A program made the translations under genes and the position numbers. Below, piece by piece: positions 25,548 to 34,376 of a stretch of 64,000 nt of DNA (position 1 is the first letter of the stretch; each line of letters starts with the position of its first letter). This stretch comes from Streptomyces sp. NBC_00820 (GTDB taxonomy: Bacteria > Actinomycetota > Actinomycetes > Streptomycetales > Streptomycetaceae): positions 2,989,001 through 3,053,000 of the forward strand of contig NZ_CP108882.1 of NCBI RefSeq assembly GCF_036347055.1, read 5' to 3'. Below the pieces are notes generated by a model, which made no database searches, was not told the origin of the DNA, and saw nothing but the letters and a program-made list of their open reading frames with translations.

Positions 25548-28127
25548 GTGCCTGGCACAAACCTGACTCGCGAAGAGGCGCAGCAGCGGGCCCAGCTGCT
25601 CACCGTTGACTCGTACGAGATCGATCTCGACCTCTCCGGCGCGCAGGAGGGCGGTACCTACCGGTCCGCGACCACGGTGCGCTTCGACGTCGCCGAGTCC
25701 GGCGCCGAGTCCTTCATCGACCTGGTCGCACCGGCCATCAGCGAGGTGACGCTGAACGGGGACGCGCTCGACCCCGCCGAGGTCTTCAAGGACTCGCGGA
25801 TCGCGCTGCCCGGTCTGCTGCAGGGCCGCAACGTCCTGCGGGTCGTCGCCGACTGCGCGTACACCAACACCGGCGAGGGTCTGCACCGCTTCGTCGACCC
25901 GGTCGACGAGCAGGCGTACCTGTACACCCAGTTCGAGGTGCCGGACGCCCGCCGCGTCTTCGCCTCCTTCGAGCAGCCCGACCTGAAGGCGACCTTCCAG
26001 TTCACCGTGAAGGCCCCCGAGGGCTGGACGGTCATCTCCAACTCGCCGACGCCGGAGCCCAAGGACAACATCTGGGCGTTCGCGCCGACCCCGCGCATCT
26101 CGTCGTACATCACGGCGCTGATCGTGGGCCCGTACCACTCGGTGCACAGCGTGTACGAGAAGGACGGGCAGAGCGTGCCGCTGGGCATCTACTGCCGGCC
26201 CTCGCTCGCCGAGTTCCTCGACTCGGACGCGATCTTCGAGGTCACGCGGCAGGGCTTCGACTGGTTCCAGGAGAAGTTCGACTACGCGTACCCCTTCGAG
26301 AAGTACGACCAGCTGTTCGTGCCGGAGTTCAACGCGGGCGCGATGGAGAACGCGGGCGCGGTGACCATCCGCGACCAGTACGTCTTCCGGTCGAAGGTGA
26401 CGGACGCGGCGTACGAGCTGCGCGCGGAGACGATCCTGCACGAGCTGGCCCACATGTGGTTCGGCGACCTGGTCACCATGGAGTGGTGGAACGACCTGTG
26501 GCTGAACGAGTCGTTCGCCACCTACACCTCCATCGCCTGCCAGGCGTACGCGCCGGGCAGCAGCTGGCCGCACGCGTGGACGACGTTCGCCAACTCGATG
26601 AAGACATGGGCGTACCGGCAGGACCAGCTGCCCTCCACGCACCCGATCATGGCCGAGATCCGCGATCTGGACGACGTCCTCGTCAACTTCGACGGCATCA
26701 CGTACGCCAAGGGCGCGAGCGTGCTGAAGCAGCTCGTCGCGTACGTCGGCATGGAAGAGTTCTTCAAGGGCGTGCAGGCGTACTTCAAGCGCCACGCGTT
26801 CGGCAACACGCGCCTGTCCGACCTGCTGGGCGCCCTTGAGGAGACCTCGGGCCGCGACCTGAGCACCTGGTCGCAGAAGTGGCTCCAGACGGCCGGCATC
26901 AACATCCTGCGGCCCGAGATCGCCACCGACGCCGAGGGTGTCATCACCTCCTTCGCCGTCCGCCAGGAGGCCCCGGCGCTGCCCGCCGGCGCCAAGGGCG
27001 AGCCGACGCTGCGCCCGCACCGCATCGCCATCGGCTTCTACGACCTCGACGAGGCGACCGGCAAGCTGGTGCGCACCGAGCGCGTCGAGCTGGACGTCGA
27101 CGGTGAGCTGACGGCCGTACCGCAGCTGGGCGGCAAGCGCCGCCCGGCGGTCGTCCTGCTCAACGACGACGACCTGTCGTACGCGAAGGTCCGCCTGGAC
27201 GAGGAGTCCCTCGCCTTCGTCACCGAGCACCTGGGCGACTTCGAGGCGTCCCTGCCGCGCGCCCTGTGCTGGGCGTCGGCCTGGGACATGACCCGCGACG
27301 GCGAGCTGGCCACCCGCGACTACCTGGCGCTGGTGCTGTCCGGCATCGGCAAGGAGTCCGACATCGGTGTCGTGCAGTCGCTCCAGCGGCAGGCGAAGCT
27401 GGCGATCGACCTGTACGCCGACCCGACCGCCCGCGAGGCCCTGCTGACCCGCTGGACCGACGCCACGCTGGCCCACCTGCGCGCGGCCGAACCGGGCAGC
27501 GACCACCAGCTGGCCTGGGCGCGGGCGTTCGCGGCGACCGCGCGCACGCCGGAGCAGCTGGACCTGCTGGAGGCGCTGCTGGACGGCACCCAGACCGTCG
27601 AGGGCCTGGTCGTCGACACCGAGCTGCGCTGGACGTTCGTGGAGCGCCTCGCGGCGGTCGGCCGCTTCGACGAGGCGGAGATCGCGAGCGAGTACGAGCG
27701 GGACCGGACGGCCGCCGGCGAGCGCCACGCGGCCACCGCCCGTGCCGCCCGTCCGACGGCGGAGGCGAAGGCGGAGGCCTGGGCGTCGGTCGTCGAGTCC
27801 GACAAGCTGCCGAACGCCGTGCAGGAGGCCGTGATCGCCGGCTTCGTGCAGACCGACCAGCGTGAGCTGCTGGAGCCCTACACGGACACGTACTTCGAGG
27901 CCGTGAAGGACGTCTGGGACTCCCGTTCGCACGAAATCGCCCAGCAGATCGCGGTCGGCCTGTACCCGTCGGTGCAGGTCTCCGAGGAGATCCTGACCAA
28001 GACGGACACCTGGCTGTCCGCCGCCGAGCCGAACGCGGCCCTGCGCCGTCTCGTCTCGGAGTCCCGCGCGGGCATCGAGCGCGCGCTCAGGGCCCAGGCC
28101 GCGGACGCGGCGGCGACCACCGCGTAA
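25548..28127 (+). CDS. pepN: Aminopeptidase N, M1 family (paralogue 2)
   Basis: This 859-residue cytoplasmic M1 aminopeptidase is a close paralogue of the product of 9577-12162. GAMEN is in FNAGAMENAGAVTI. The zinc site is HELAH at 298-302 with Glu321 in LWLNESFATY. The C-terminal ERAP1-like helical domain includes the motif RELLEPYTDTYFEAVKDVWD. The start is GTG 25548 with GAGGAG nine bases upstream. Compared with paralogue 1 the active site is the same, but specificity-pocket neighbours differ (GAMENAG versus GAMENPG), so substrate range may differ. A strong terminator follows. Both copies appear intact. Confidence 0.96.
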   Translation: MPGTNLTREEAQQRAQLLTVDSYEIDLDLSGAQEGGTYRSATTVRFDVAESGAESFIDLVAPAISEVTLNGDALDPAEVFKDSRIALPGLLQGRNVLRVVADCAYTNTGEGLHRFVDPVDEQAYLYTQFEVPDARRVFASFEQPDLKATFQFTVKAPEGWTVISNSPTPEPKDNIWAFAPTPRISSYITALIVGPYHSVHSVYEKDGQSVPLGIYCRPSLAEFLDSDAIFEVTRQGFDWFQEKFDYAYPFEKYDQLFVPEFNAGAMENAGAVTIRDQYVFRSKVTDAAYELRAETILHELAHMWFGDLVTMEWWNDLWLNESFATYTSIACQAYAPGSSWPHAWTTFANSMKTWAYRQDQLPSTHPIMAEIRDLDDVLVNFDGITYAKGASVLKQLVAYVGMEEFFKGVQAYFKRHAFGNTRLSDLLGALEETSGRDLSTWSQKWLQTAGINILRPEIATDAEGVITSFAVRQEAPALPAGAKGEPTLRPHRIAIGFYDLDEATGKLVRTERVELDVDGELTAVPQLGGKRRPAVVLLNDDDLSYAKVRLDEESLAFVTEHLGDFEASLPRALCWASAWDMTRDGELATRDYLALVLSGIGKESDIGVVQSLQRQAKLAIDLYADPTAREALLTRWTDATLAHLRAAEPGSDHQLAWARAFAATARTPEQLDLLEALLDGTQTVEGLVVDTELRWTFVERLAAVGRFDEAEIASEYERDRTAAGERHAATARAARPTAEAKAEAWASVVESDKLPNAVQEAVIAGFVQTDQRELLEPYTDTYFEAVKDVWDSRSHEIAQQIAVGLYPSVQVSEEILTKTDTWLSAAEPNAALRRLVSESRAGIERALRAQAADAAATTA

Positions 28128-28140
28128 CCGGCTCCCGGAC

Positions 28141-28185
28141 GACGGCGAGGGGCGCCCGGCAGCACGCCGGGCGCCCTTCGCCGTC
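28141..28185 (+). terminator. Strong 20-bp hairpin terminator after pepN paralogue 2
   Basis: A 20-bp stem (28141-28160 with 28166-28185, one G-T pair) encloses a five-base loop, starting 13 bp after the pepN stop. Confidence 0.85.
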
Positions 28186-28302
28186 CGCGCCCGACTTCCG
28201 CGTCCGCTGTCCCCGCGGCCGCCGGACGGGTACGAGGGCGGGCACGAGGGCGGCGTCCGGATACCGCCGGAAGACGGTCCGGTGGCGGGTCAGGCTGGCG
28301 GT

Positions 28303-28791
28303 ATGACCACCTACACCGCACGGCCGCTGCCGCCCACGACCCTCCGGGAACTGCGTGTCCACGACGACGCGGGCCGCCCCATGGCCCCCTTCACGGACGA
28401 GGAGGGCGGTTCGCCGCTGCGCTGCTGCCTACGGCACAGCACGCCCGGCGAAGTGATCGCCCTGGTGTCGTACGCGCCCCTGCGCCGCCGCGCGGCCGAG
28501 ACGGGCACCGACCCGGGCGCCTACGACGAGCAGGGTCCCGTCTTCGTCCACGCCGGTGAGTGCACCGGGCCTGACGGTCACGGCCTGCCCTTCACGAACG
28601 CCCACCGCACGGTCCGCCGTTACTCCGCCGACGGCCGCATCCTGGGCGGCCGCCTGGTCGAGGACCCGGCCGGCTCGCAGTCGGCCTTCGCGGACGCGTT
28701 CAGCGAGGCGTTCGCGGATCCCGAGGTGGCGCTGGTGCATGTGCGGGCGGTGGAGTACGGGTGCTTCCTGTACGAGGTGCGCCGGCCGTAG
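28303..28791 (+). CDS. DUF1203-family protein of unknown function
   Basis: This 162-residue soluble protein belongs to a family without an assigned function. Family-like features are ARPLPPTTLRELRVHDDAGR at the start, then LRCCLRHSTPGEVIALVSYAP with a CC pair, GPVFVHAGEC, and a C-terminal VALVHVRAVEYGCFLYEV. The Cys/His residues could bind a metal. The start is placed at ATG 28303 to match the usual family N-terminus; an ATG at 28282 would add seven residues. It is followed by the MarR gene, which seems to have its own promoter. Confidence 0.78.
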   Translation: MTTYTARPLPPTTLRELRVHDDAGRPMAPFTDEEGGSPLRCCLRHSTPGEVIALVSYAPLRRRAAETGTDPGAYDEQGPVFVHAGECTGPDGHGLPFTNAHRTVRRYSADGRILGGRLVEDPAGSQSAFADAFSEAFADPEVALVHVRAVEYGCFLYEVRRP

Positions 28792-28864
28792 GCGCCGCAA
28801 GCAGCCCGCGAACAGCCCGGAGAAAACAGCTCGGCTCCAAGCAACTTTCCGCCAAGCTACTTTC

Positions 28865-28894
28865 TTGCGATCGAGTCAGTCGCGGGCGGATACT
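28865..28894 (+). promoter_or_regulatory. Candidate sigma-70-type promoter for a leaderless MarR message
   Basis: TTGCGA (28865-28870) and GATACT (28889-28894) are separated by 18 bp. The expected start of transcription falls at the ATG 28901, and there is no ribosome site (CTCCCCCC precedes the ATG). A CAAG-N7-CTTG inverted repeat overlaps the -35 element and could be the MarR operator. Confidence 0.5.
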
Positions 28895-28900
28895 CCCCCC

Positions 28901-29419
28901 ATGGCCTCCACCCCTCACCCCCGGACGCCCTCCGGGGACCCCGTCGACACGATCATCGAGCAGTGGGCGGCGGTCCGGCCCGACCTCGACACCCGGGCGC
29001 TGGAGGTCTTCGGCCGCGTCCACCGGATCGCGCGCGCGATGGGCGACCGGACGGAGAAGGCGTACGCCCGGTTCGGCATCTCGCGCGGGGAGTTCGACGT
29101 CCTCGCGACCCTGCGCCGCTCCGGCGAGCCGTACACCCTCTCGCCCCGCGAGCTGTCGGCGACCCTCATGCTCACCACCGGCGGCACGACCGGCCGCCTC
29201 GACAAACTGGAGCAGGCCGGACTGCTGCGCCGCTCCCCCGACCCGCACGACCGGCGCGGTCTGCGGGTGACGCTCACCGAGGAGGGGCTGCGGCTGGTCG
29301 ACTCGGCGGTCGGCGCGGGCCTCGCGGAACAGCAGGACGCCCTGACCGCCCTCGACGACGAACAGGTCGGCCAACTGGTCGGCCTGCTGAGGCAGTTGCT
29401 GAGCGGGACGGCCGAGTAG
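28901..29419 (+). CDS. MarR-family transcriptional regulator
   Basis: This 172-residue winged-helix regulator normally acts as a dimeric repressor that releases DNA on binding phenolic or oxidising ligands. The DNA-binding part is YARFGISRGEFDVLATLRRS, the recognition helix LSPRELSATLMLTTGGTTGRLDKLEQAG, and the wing SPDPHDRRGLRVTLTEEG. N- and C-terminal helices form the dimer interface. The gene ends five bases before the stop of the convergent flavin monooxygenase gene, so the two 3' ends abut. It may be leaderless. Its target is most likely its own promoter or the nearby genes. Confidence 0.9.
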   Translation: MASTPHPRTPSGDPVDTIIEQWAAVRPDLDTRALEVFGRVHRIARAMGDRTEKAYARFGISRGEFDVLATLRRSGEPYTLSPRELSATLMLTTGGTTGRLDKLEQAGLLRRSPDPHDRRGLRVTLTEEGLRLVDSAVGAGLAEQQDALTALDDEQVGQLVGLLRQLLSGTAE

Positions 29420-29423
29420 CCGT

Positions 29424-30965
29424 TCAGTCCGCCGGGCCGAGATGACGGGCGAGGGCCGCCTCGACATCCGCCCGGCCGGCCGCGTCGGCGGCCCACGCCA
29501 CATACCCGTCGGGGCGCACCAGTACGGTCGTCCGCCGGTCGCCCACCCACCGCGCCACCGCCAGCCGGCCTGCGCTCCCCTTGCCGTACGACTCCCGCGC
29601 CGGCTCCGGGGAGATCAGTACGAACCGGCCGCCGCGCAGCGCCTCGTGGAGCCGGGTGCCGCCGGCCAGGGCGACGTCCGGGACGCGGGTGCCGGTGAGC
29701 CGGTGGGCGCCCCGGGGCGTGGGGTAGCGGTAGCCGATGCCCGTGATCTGGCCCGCGATCTTGCGGCGGGCGGGGGCGACGGCGCCGAGGAACGCGACGA
29801 GCGCGGCGCGGGCGGCCAGCGTCCAGGGCCGCTTGGCCATGGCGAGCCGCACGATCCCGCCGCTGCTGCGCAGCACCGTCCTGCCGACCGGGTGCCGCTC
29901 GGCCTGGTAGCTGTCGAGCAGCTCCGGACCCGCGTGGCCGGTGACGGCGGCGGCCAGCTTCCAGCCCAGGTTGGCCGCGTCCTGCATGCCGGTGTTCATG
30001 CCCTGACCGCCGGCCGGGGTGTGCACGTGGGCGGCGTCCCCGGCGAGGAAGACCCGGCCGACCCGGTAGGCGGGCGCCTGGCGTTCGTCGCTGTGGAAGC
30101 GGGACAGCCAGCGGGCGTCGTGCATCCCGAAGTCCCGGCCCAGCGCGAGCCGGGTGATCTCCTTGACCTCCGCCAGGTCCACCGGCTCCCGCTCGGAGAT
30201 GTCACGGCCGCGGTGCCAGCCGATCACCCGGTAGTAGCCGTCGCCGAAGGGCACGAGGAACGCGAAGGCGTCACCGACGGCGTTCGCCGTGAGCAGGTTC
30301 GGGGGCTTCTCGGCGAGCAGCACGTCGGCGAGGACGACGGACCGGATCACCGACTTGCCCGGGAACGGCACCCCGACCGCCCCGCGCACCGCGCTGCGCA
30401 TGCCGTCGGTGCCGACGACGTACGCCGCCCGCAGCCGCTCGGTCCGCCCCTCGGGCCCGCGCGCCTCCACGGTCACGCCGTCCGCGTCCTGCGTGAGCGC
30501 GGTCAGCTCGGTCTCGTACCGGAAGTCGACGCCCGCCCCGGCCGCCCACCGCTCCAGCACCTTCTCCACCTCGTACTGGGGCAGGACGAGGACGTGACGG
30601 AAGCGGGTGGGGAGGGTGCGCAGGTCGAAGGTGAGGCCGCCGAAGAGACGCAGCCGCTCCAGGGGCTTGCCGACCGCCTCCAGCTCCTCGGCCAGGCCCC
30701 GCGCGTCGAGCTGCTCCAGGGTGCGGGCGTGCAGGACGAAGGCGCGGGAGAGGTTGCTGACCTTGTGGGGGCGCTTTTCGAGGAGGGTGACCCGGACCCC
30801 TGCGGCGGCGAGGTCACCGGCGAGGAGGAGGCCGGTGGGACCGGCACCCACGACGATGACGTCAGGGGTGGGGGTCTCGTGGGCCTCAGAGGCCTCAAGG
30901 GCCTCGGGGGCCCCGTGGACCTCAGGGCCCTCGTGGGCTTCGGGAGTCGCGGGGGTGCCGTTCAT
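29424..30965 (-). CDS. FAD-dependent monooxygenase (PheA/TfdB or rifampicin monooxygenase-like)
   Basis: This 513-residue class A flavoprotein hydroxylase uses NAD(P)H and O2 on an aromatic substrate. The first 33 residues are a low-complexity Glu/Ala/Pro/His tail (PEALEASEAHETP) preceding the fold. The FAD motif is VIVVGAGPTGLLLAGDLAA. The second FAD motif is GDAAHVHTPAGGQGMNTGMQ, and TDGMRSAVRGAVGV fits the DG motif. The C-terminal thioredoxin-like tail is short. AGGAGG lies before the ATG. Divergent TetR plus tandem operators upstream suggest substrate-induced expression for detoxifying an aromatic antibiotic or pollutant. The true substrate is unknown. Confidence 0.9.
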   Translation of the reverse strand: MNGTPATPEAHEGPEVHGAPEALEASEAHETPTPDVIVVGAGPTGLLLAGDLAAAGVRVTLLEKRPHKVSNLSRAFVLHARTLEQLDARGLAEELEAVGKPLERLRLFGGLTFDLRTLPTRFRHVLVLPQYEVEKVLERWAAGAGVDFRYETELTALTQDADGVTVEARGPEGRTERLRAAYVVGTDGMRSAVRGAVGVPFPGKSVIRSVVLADVLLAEKPPNLLTANAVGDAFAFLVPFGDGYYRVIGWHRGRDISEREPVDLAEVKEITRLALGRDFGMHDARWLSRFHSDERQAPAYRVGRVFLAGDAAHVHTPAGGQGMNTGMQDAANLGWKLAAAVTGHAGPELLDSYQAERHPVGRTVLRSSGGIVRLAMAKRPWTLAARAALVAFLGAVAPARRKIAGQITGIGYRYPTPRGAHRLTGTRVPDVALAGGTRLHEALRGGRFVLISPEPARESYGKGSAGRLAVARWVGDRRTTVLVRPDGYVAWAADAAGRADVEAALARHLGPAD

Positions 30966-30995
30966 GGTGGCCTCCTGGATGCCAGCACATGTTTG

Positions 30996-31106
30996 TCAAC
31001 GCCCGTTGGTCAACATCCGTTGGTCAACGCTTGTTGGCAACGGTAGGACGGTCGGCACGGGAAGTCAACGATTGTTGGCCACCACCCGTTGGCCTACGCT
31101 CGTTGG
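30996..31106. promoter_or_regulatory. Two arrays of three 14-bp palindromic operator-like units (YCAACGNNNGTTGG)
   Basis: Tandem units TCAACGCCCGTTGG, TCAACATCCGTTGG and TCAACGCTTGTTGG occupy 30996-31037. TCAACGATTGTTGG, CCACCACCCGTTGG and CCTACGCTCGTTGG occupy 31065-31106. Each unit is a near-palindrome (CAACG-NNN-(C)GTTG). The first array lies before the monooxygenase gene and the second ends one base before the TetR ATG. They are the probable TetR operators. Confidence 0.8.
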
Positions 31107-31107
31107 C

Positions 31108-31686
31108 ATGACTGGCAACGCAAGCAGCGGCGGCGCTCGCCGCTCCGACGCCACCCGTACCGCGATCCTCGCCGCCGCGCGCGAGCGGTTCGCAGGCGAC
31201 GGGTACGAGCGGGCCACCATCCGGGCCATCGCCAAGGACGCGTCCATCGACCCCTCCATGGTGATGCGCTACTTCGGCAGCAAGGAGGGTCTGTTCGCCG
31301 CGGCCGTCACACTCGATCTGCGGCTGCCCGACCTCACGCAGGTGCCGCGGGACGAGGTCGGGCGGGCGCTGGTCACCCACTTCCTCGGGCTGTGGGAGAG
31401 CAACGAGGAGCTGACGGCCGTACTCCGGGTCGGCGTCACCAACCAGGCCGCGGCCGAGCGGCTCCAGGGTGTCTTCCGGGACCAGTTGCTCCCGGTGGCG
31501 CGCAAGGTGTGCCCCGATCCCGAGCAGGTGCCGGCGCGGGCCGCGCTGTGCGCCGCGCAGGTTCTGGGGCTGGCGCTCACCCGTTATGTGCTGCGGCTGC
31601 CCCCGGCGGTGGCGCTGTCGCACCAGGAGGTGGTGGCGTGGGTGGGGCCGGTCGTCCAGCGGTATCTGACCGCGCCGAGCCCCTGA
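31108..31686 (+). CDS. TetR-family transcriptional regulator
   Basis: This 192-residue repressor-type protein has an N-terminal helix-turn-helix (about residues 14-60: RTAILAAARERFAGDGYERA, then IRAIAKDASIDPSMVMRYFGSKEGLF). The all-helical ligand domain matches the TetR_C family seen in PsrA-like Streptomyces regulators (GVTNQAAAERLQ, ALCAAQVLGLALTRYVLRLP). ATG 31108 follows the operator array directly with no ribosome site, so it may be leaderless. It should repress itself and the monooxygenase, and release on binding a hydrophobic drug-like ligand. A large hairpin terminator follows. Confidence 0.9.
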   Translation: MTGNASSGGARRSDATRTAILAAARERFAGDGYERATIRAIAKDASIDPSMVMRYFGSKEGLFAAAVTLDLRLPDLTQVPRDEVGRALVTHFLGLWESNEELTAVLRVGVTNQAAAERLQGVFRDQLLPVARKVCPDPEQVPARAALCAAQVLGLALTRYVLRLPPAVALSHQEVVAWVGPVVQRYLTAPSP

Positions 31687-31768
31687 CCGACCGCCCGACC
31701 CGCGCGGACCGATCCTGACCCGCGCGTGGCCGCCGGACACGCGCAGGACCGCCGGACCCGGGAAAACG

Positions 31769-31835
31769 CCGAGGGCGCCCGTCGTCACCTCCGTACGCGT
31801 CGCGCGTGTACGAAGGGGAGGACGGGCGCCCTCGG
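31769..31835. terminator. Bidirectional long hairpin between TetR and the small membrane protein
   Basis: CCGAGGGCGCCCGTC (31769-31783) pairs perfectly with its complement at 31821-31835. The enclosed 37 bases hold a second CGTACGCG/CGCGTGTACG hairpin. It lies between convergent genes and is preceded by an A-run (GGAAAACG), so it can serve the leftward transcript as well. Confidence 0.75.
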
Positions 31836-31855
31836 TCGAAGAACCGTCGGTTCCG

Positions 31856-32140
31856 TCAGGCCTTGGCGTCGGCCTTGACGGCACCGGCCTTGGACGGGGC
31901 ACCGCCCTTGGTGACCCGGACCGTGGAGCGGTCCAGCACCATGACCAGGCCGGCGATGACGGCGAACAGGGCCAGCGGGATCAGCACGTACAGACCCACG
32001 GTCTCGATGGCGCTCAGACCCTGGCCGGGGTCGTCGCCGTCGTCACGGGCCAGCGCGAGCGCGGGGGAAGACATGAGCAGCATCATCAGCGTCGTACCGG
32101 CGGCCAGAGCACCGGCGCGCAGGGCGTTCTTCTTGTCCAC
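31856..32140 (-). CDS. Small secreted/membrane protein of unknown function
   Basis: This 94-residue protein is not assigned to a function. It has an N-terminal hydrophobic signal-like helix (GALAAGTTLMMLLMSSPALA), a short extracytoplasmic acidic loop (RDDGDDPGQG), then a second membrane helix (VGLYVLIPLALFAVIAGLVMV) and a Lys/Ala-rich tail (APSKAGAVKADAKA) in the cytoplasm. Start GTG 32140 is chosen because GGGG lies three to four bases upstream; a TTG at 32149 is an alternative. Similar two-helix proteins are seen in other Streptomyces near malQ as far as I recall. It is convergent with the TetR gene. Confidence 0.7.
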   Translation of the reverse strand: MDKKNALRAGALAAGTTLMMLLMSSPALALARDDGDDPGQGLSAIETVGLYVLIPLALFAVIAGLVMVLDRSTVRVTKGGAPSKAGAVKADAKA

Positions 32141-32192
32141 GTTCCCCAAGTTAGCGAACGGCCCGAAGGCGCGCGCGCCCGGGGTGCCGTAC

Positions 32193-34376
32193 TCAGGCGC
32201 CGGGCGGGCCGGGCGGTTCCCGCAGAACGTCGAGGAGCGCCCTCAGCCGGGGCGATCCGGTCAGTTCCTCCAGGGTCACCGGGCGGCCTTCCGCGTCCGC
32301 GACCGGGAGCCGCCAGTTGGGGTACTGGTCCCAGGTGCCGGGGAGGTTCTGCGGGCGGCGGTCACCGATGCCGTCGGGCAGCCAGACGCCGATCAACCGG
32401 GCGGGGGTGCGCAGCAGGAACCGGTGGACGGCCTGGATCTCAGCCTCCTCGCCGGAGCCGGAGGAGCCGGAGAGGCCGGAGGAGGAGCCGGAGAGGCCGG
32501 AGGAGGAGCCGGAGGGGCCGGAGGAGGAGCCGGAGGGGCCGGAGGAGGAGTCGGAGGGCCGGGGCCGGTGCAGGAGGCCCAGGCCGTCGAGCAGGGCGAG
32601 CCATTCCGCCGCGTCCGCCGTGGCCTCCGCGCGCTCCTCGGCCGCGGGGCGGGTGAGCAGGCCGAGGCGGTCGCGCAGGTCGACGTGTTCGCCGGTGAGC
32701 CGGGCCGCGGTGGAGGGCAGGTCGTGGGTGGTGGCGGTGGCGACGCAGTCGGCGCGCCAGCGTTCCGGCGGCAGCGGGAGCCCGTCGCCGTCCCAGTCCC
32801 GTTCGAACCAGAGCACGGACGTGCCCAGCACCCCGCGCCGCCCCAGCGTCTCGCGCACGCCCGGCTCCACGGTGCCGAGGTCCTCGCCGATCACCACGGC
32901 CCCGGCGCGGGAGGCCTCCAGGGTGAGGAGGGCGAGCATGGCGTCGGCGTCGTAGCGGACGTACGTGCCGTCCGTCGGCGGCTGTCCCTGGGGGACCCAC
33001 CACAGCCGGAACAGGCCCATGACGTGGTCGATGCGCAGGGCTCCGGCGTAGCGGAAGAGGGCGCGCAGGAGCCGGCGGTAGGGGGCGTGGCCCGAGGCGG
33101 CCAGCCGGTCGGGGCGCCAGGGCGGCAGGCCCCAGTCCTGGCCGCGGGCGTTGAAGGCGTCGGGGGGCGCGCCGACCGACATGCCGGCGGCGAAGTGGTC
33201 CTGCTGCGCCCAGGCGTCGGCGCCCAGCGGATGCACGCCGACGGCCAGGTCGTGCACGATCCCCACGGGCATCCCGGCCTCCCGGGCGGCGTGCTGGGCG
33301 GCGCGGAGCTGGCCGTCGGTGAGCCAGGCGAGGCGGGCGTGGAAGTCGACGCGGTCGGCGAGGGCGGCGCGCTCGGCGGCGGTCTCGGCCGAACGGGGGT
33401 CGCGCAGGGGTTCGGGCCAGAAGAGCCAGTCGGGGCCGTACCGTTCGGCGAGGGCGTACCAGGTGGCGTGGTCCTCCAGGGCCTGCCCCTCCTCGGCGCG
33501 GTAGGCGTCGTACGCGGCCTGCCGTCCGGGTCCGAGCGGCACGGCGAGGACCAGTTCCAGGGCCTGCCGCTTCAGCTCCCACACCGCGTCGCGGTCGATG
33601 AGGGCGCCCTTGTCGAGGACGCCGGCCCGCAGCCGGTCGGCGCGTTCCAGCAGCGTGCGCAGGCGCCCCTGGTCCTCGATGTGCGCGAACTCCGGGATCC
33701 GTTCGATCCGCAGGTGCACGGGGTCGGGGAAGCGGCGCGAGGACGGCCGGTACGGGGACGGGTCGGTCGGGGCCCCGGGTACGGCCGCGTGCAACGGGTT
33801 GACCTGTACGAACCCGGCTCCGGCGGTGCGCCCGGCCCAGCCGGCCAGTTCGGCGAGGTCGTCGAGGTCGCCCATGCCCCAGGAGCGGCGCGACAGCAGG
33901 GAGTACAGCTGCACGAGGAGGCCGTAGGAACGGGTGGCGGGGGCGGGCAGCCGGTCCGGGGCGACGATGAGATGGGTGTGCCCGGTGCGGCCGTCGGGCG
34001 CGGTGGCCGTCACCTGGTGCACACCGAGGGGCAGCCCCTCGATCCGGTCGCGCTCCTCCTCCTGTCCGTCCTCGGCGCGCACCCGCAGGCGGGTGCCGGG
34101 CGGCAGCGCGGCGAAGGCGTCGGGCGGCTGCGGGGTGCCGGCCCACCACACCACCGTCGGGGGCAGCAGCCGTTCGCTCAGCTCGCGTTCCCGCGCGGCG
34201 AGCGCGGCGCGTACGGCGTCGGGGGTGCGCGCGTCGACGTCGAGGGCGGCGAGGGCGGCGATGACGGCGGTGGCGGGGACCGCGACCGTACGGTCCGGGG
34301 ACGGGCTGTAGGAGGTGGCGACCCCGTGCAGGTCGGCGAGCCGGGACAGCTCCACGTCGTCGCGCGCCGGGTCCAT
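32193..34376 (-). CDS. malQ: 4-alpha-glucanotransferase (amylomaltase)
   Basis: This 727-residue cytoplasmic GH77 enzyme transfers maltooligosaccharyl units during maltodextrin and glycogen metabolism. The actinobacterial N-terminal domain occupies about 1-150. The catalytic nucleophile Asp is in ALRIDHVMGLFRLWWVP, the acid/base Glu in VVIGEDLGTVEPGVRE and the third carboxylate in ATTHDLPST. A Ser/Gly-rich insert made of four SSSGPSG/SSSGLSG heptads lies in the C-terminal part (near 610-640) and has the look of a repeat expansion. The ATG at 34376 follows the TAG of the small upstream gene without a gap, so translation is coupled. A second copy of the malto-operon is not in the window. Confidence 0.93.
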   Translation of the reverse strand: MDPARDDVELSRLADLHGVATSYSPSPDRTVAVPATAVIAALAALDVDARTPDAVRAALAARERELSERLLPPTVVWWAGTPQPPDAFAALPPGTRLRVRAEDGQEEERDRIEGLPLGVHQVTATAPDGRTGHTHLIVAPDRLPAPATRSYGLLVQLYSLLSRRSWGMGDLDDLAELAGWAGRTAGAGFVQVNPLHAAVPGAPTDPSPYRPSSRRFPDPVHLRIERIPEFAHIEDQGRLRTLLERADRLRAGVLDKGALIDRDAVWELKRQALELVLAVPLGPGRQAAYDAYRAEEGQALEDHATWYALAERYGPDWLFWPEPLRDPRSAETAAERAALADRVDFHARLAWLTDGQLRAAQHAAREAGMPVGIVHDLAVGVHPLGADAWAQQDHFAAGMSVGAPPDAFNARGQDWGLPPWRPDRLAASGHAPYRRLLRALFRYAGALRIDHVMGLFRLWWVPQGQPPTDGTYVRYDADAMLALLTLEASRAGAVVIGEDLGTVEPGVRETLGRRGVLGTSVLWFERDWDGDGLPLPPERWRADCVATATTHDLPSTAARLTGEHVDLRDRLGLLTRPAAEERAEATADAAEWLALLDGLGLLHRPRPSDSSSGPSGSSSGPSGSSSGLSGSSSGLSGSSGSGEEAEIQAVHRFLLRTPARLIGVWLPDGIGDRRPQNLPGTWDQYPNWRLPVADAEGRPVTLEELTGSPRLRALLDVLREPPGPPGA
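32455..32570 (-). repeat. 21-bp tandem repeat inside malQ (SSSGPSG/SSSGLSG)
   Basis: About four to five 21-bp units (GGAGGAGCCGGAGAGGCCGGA and variants) run in frame through the malQ reading frame and encode a Ser/Gly heptad. The length is a multiple of three, so copy number can change without a frameshift. Confidence 0.85.
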
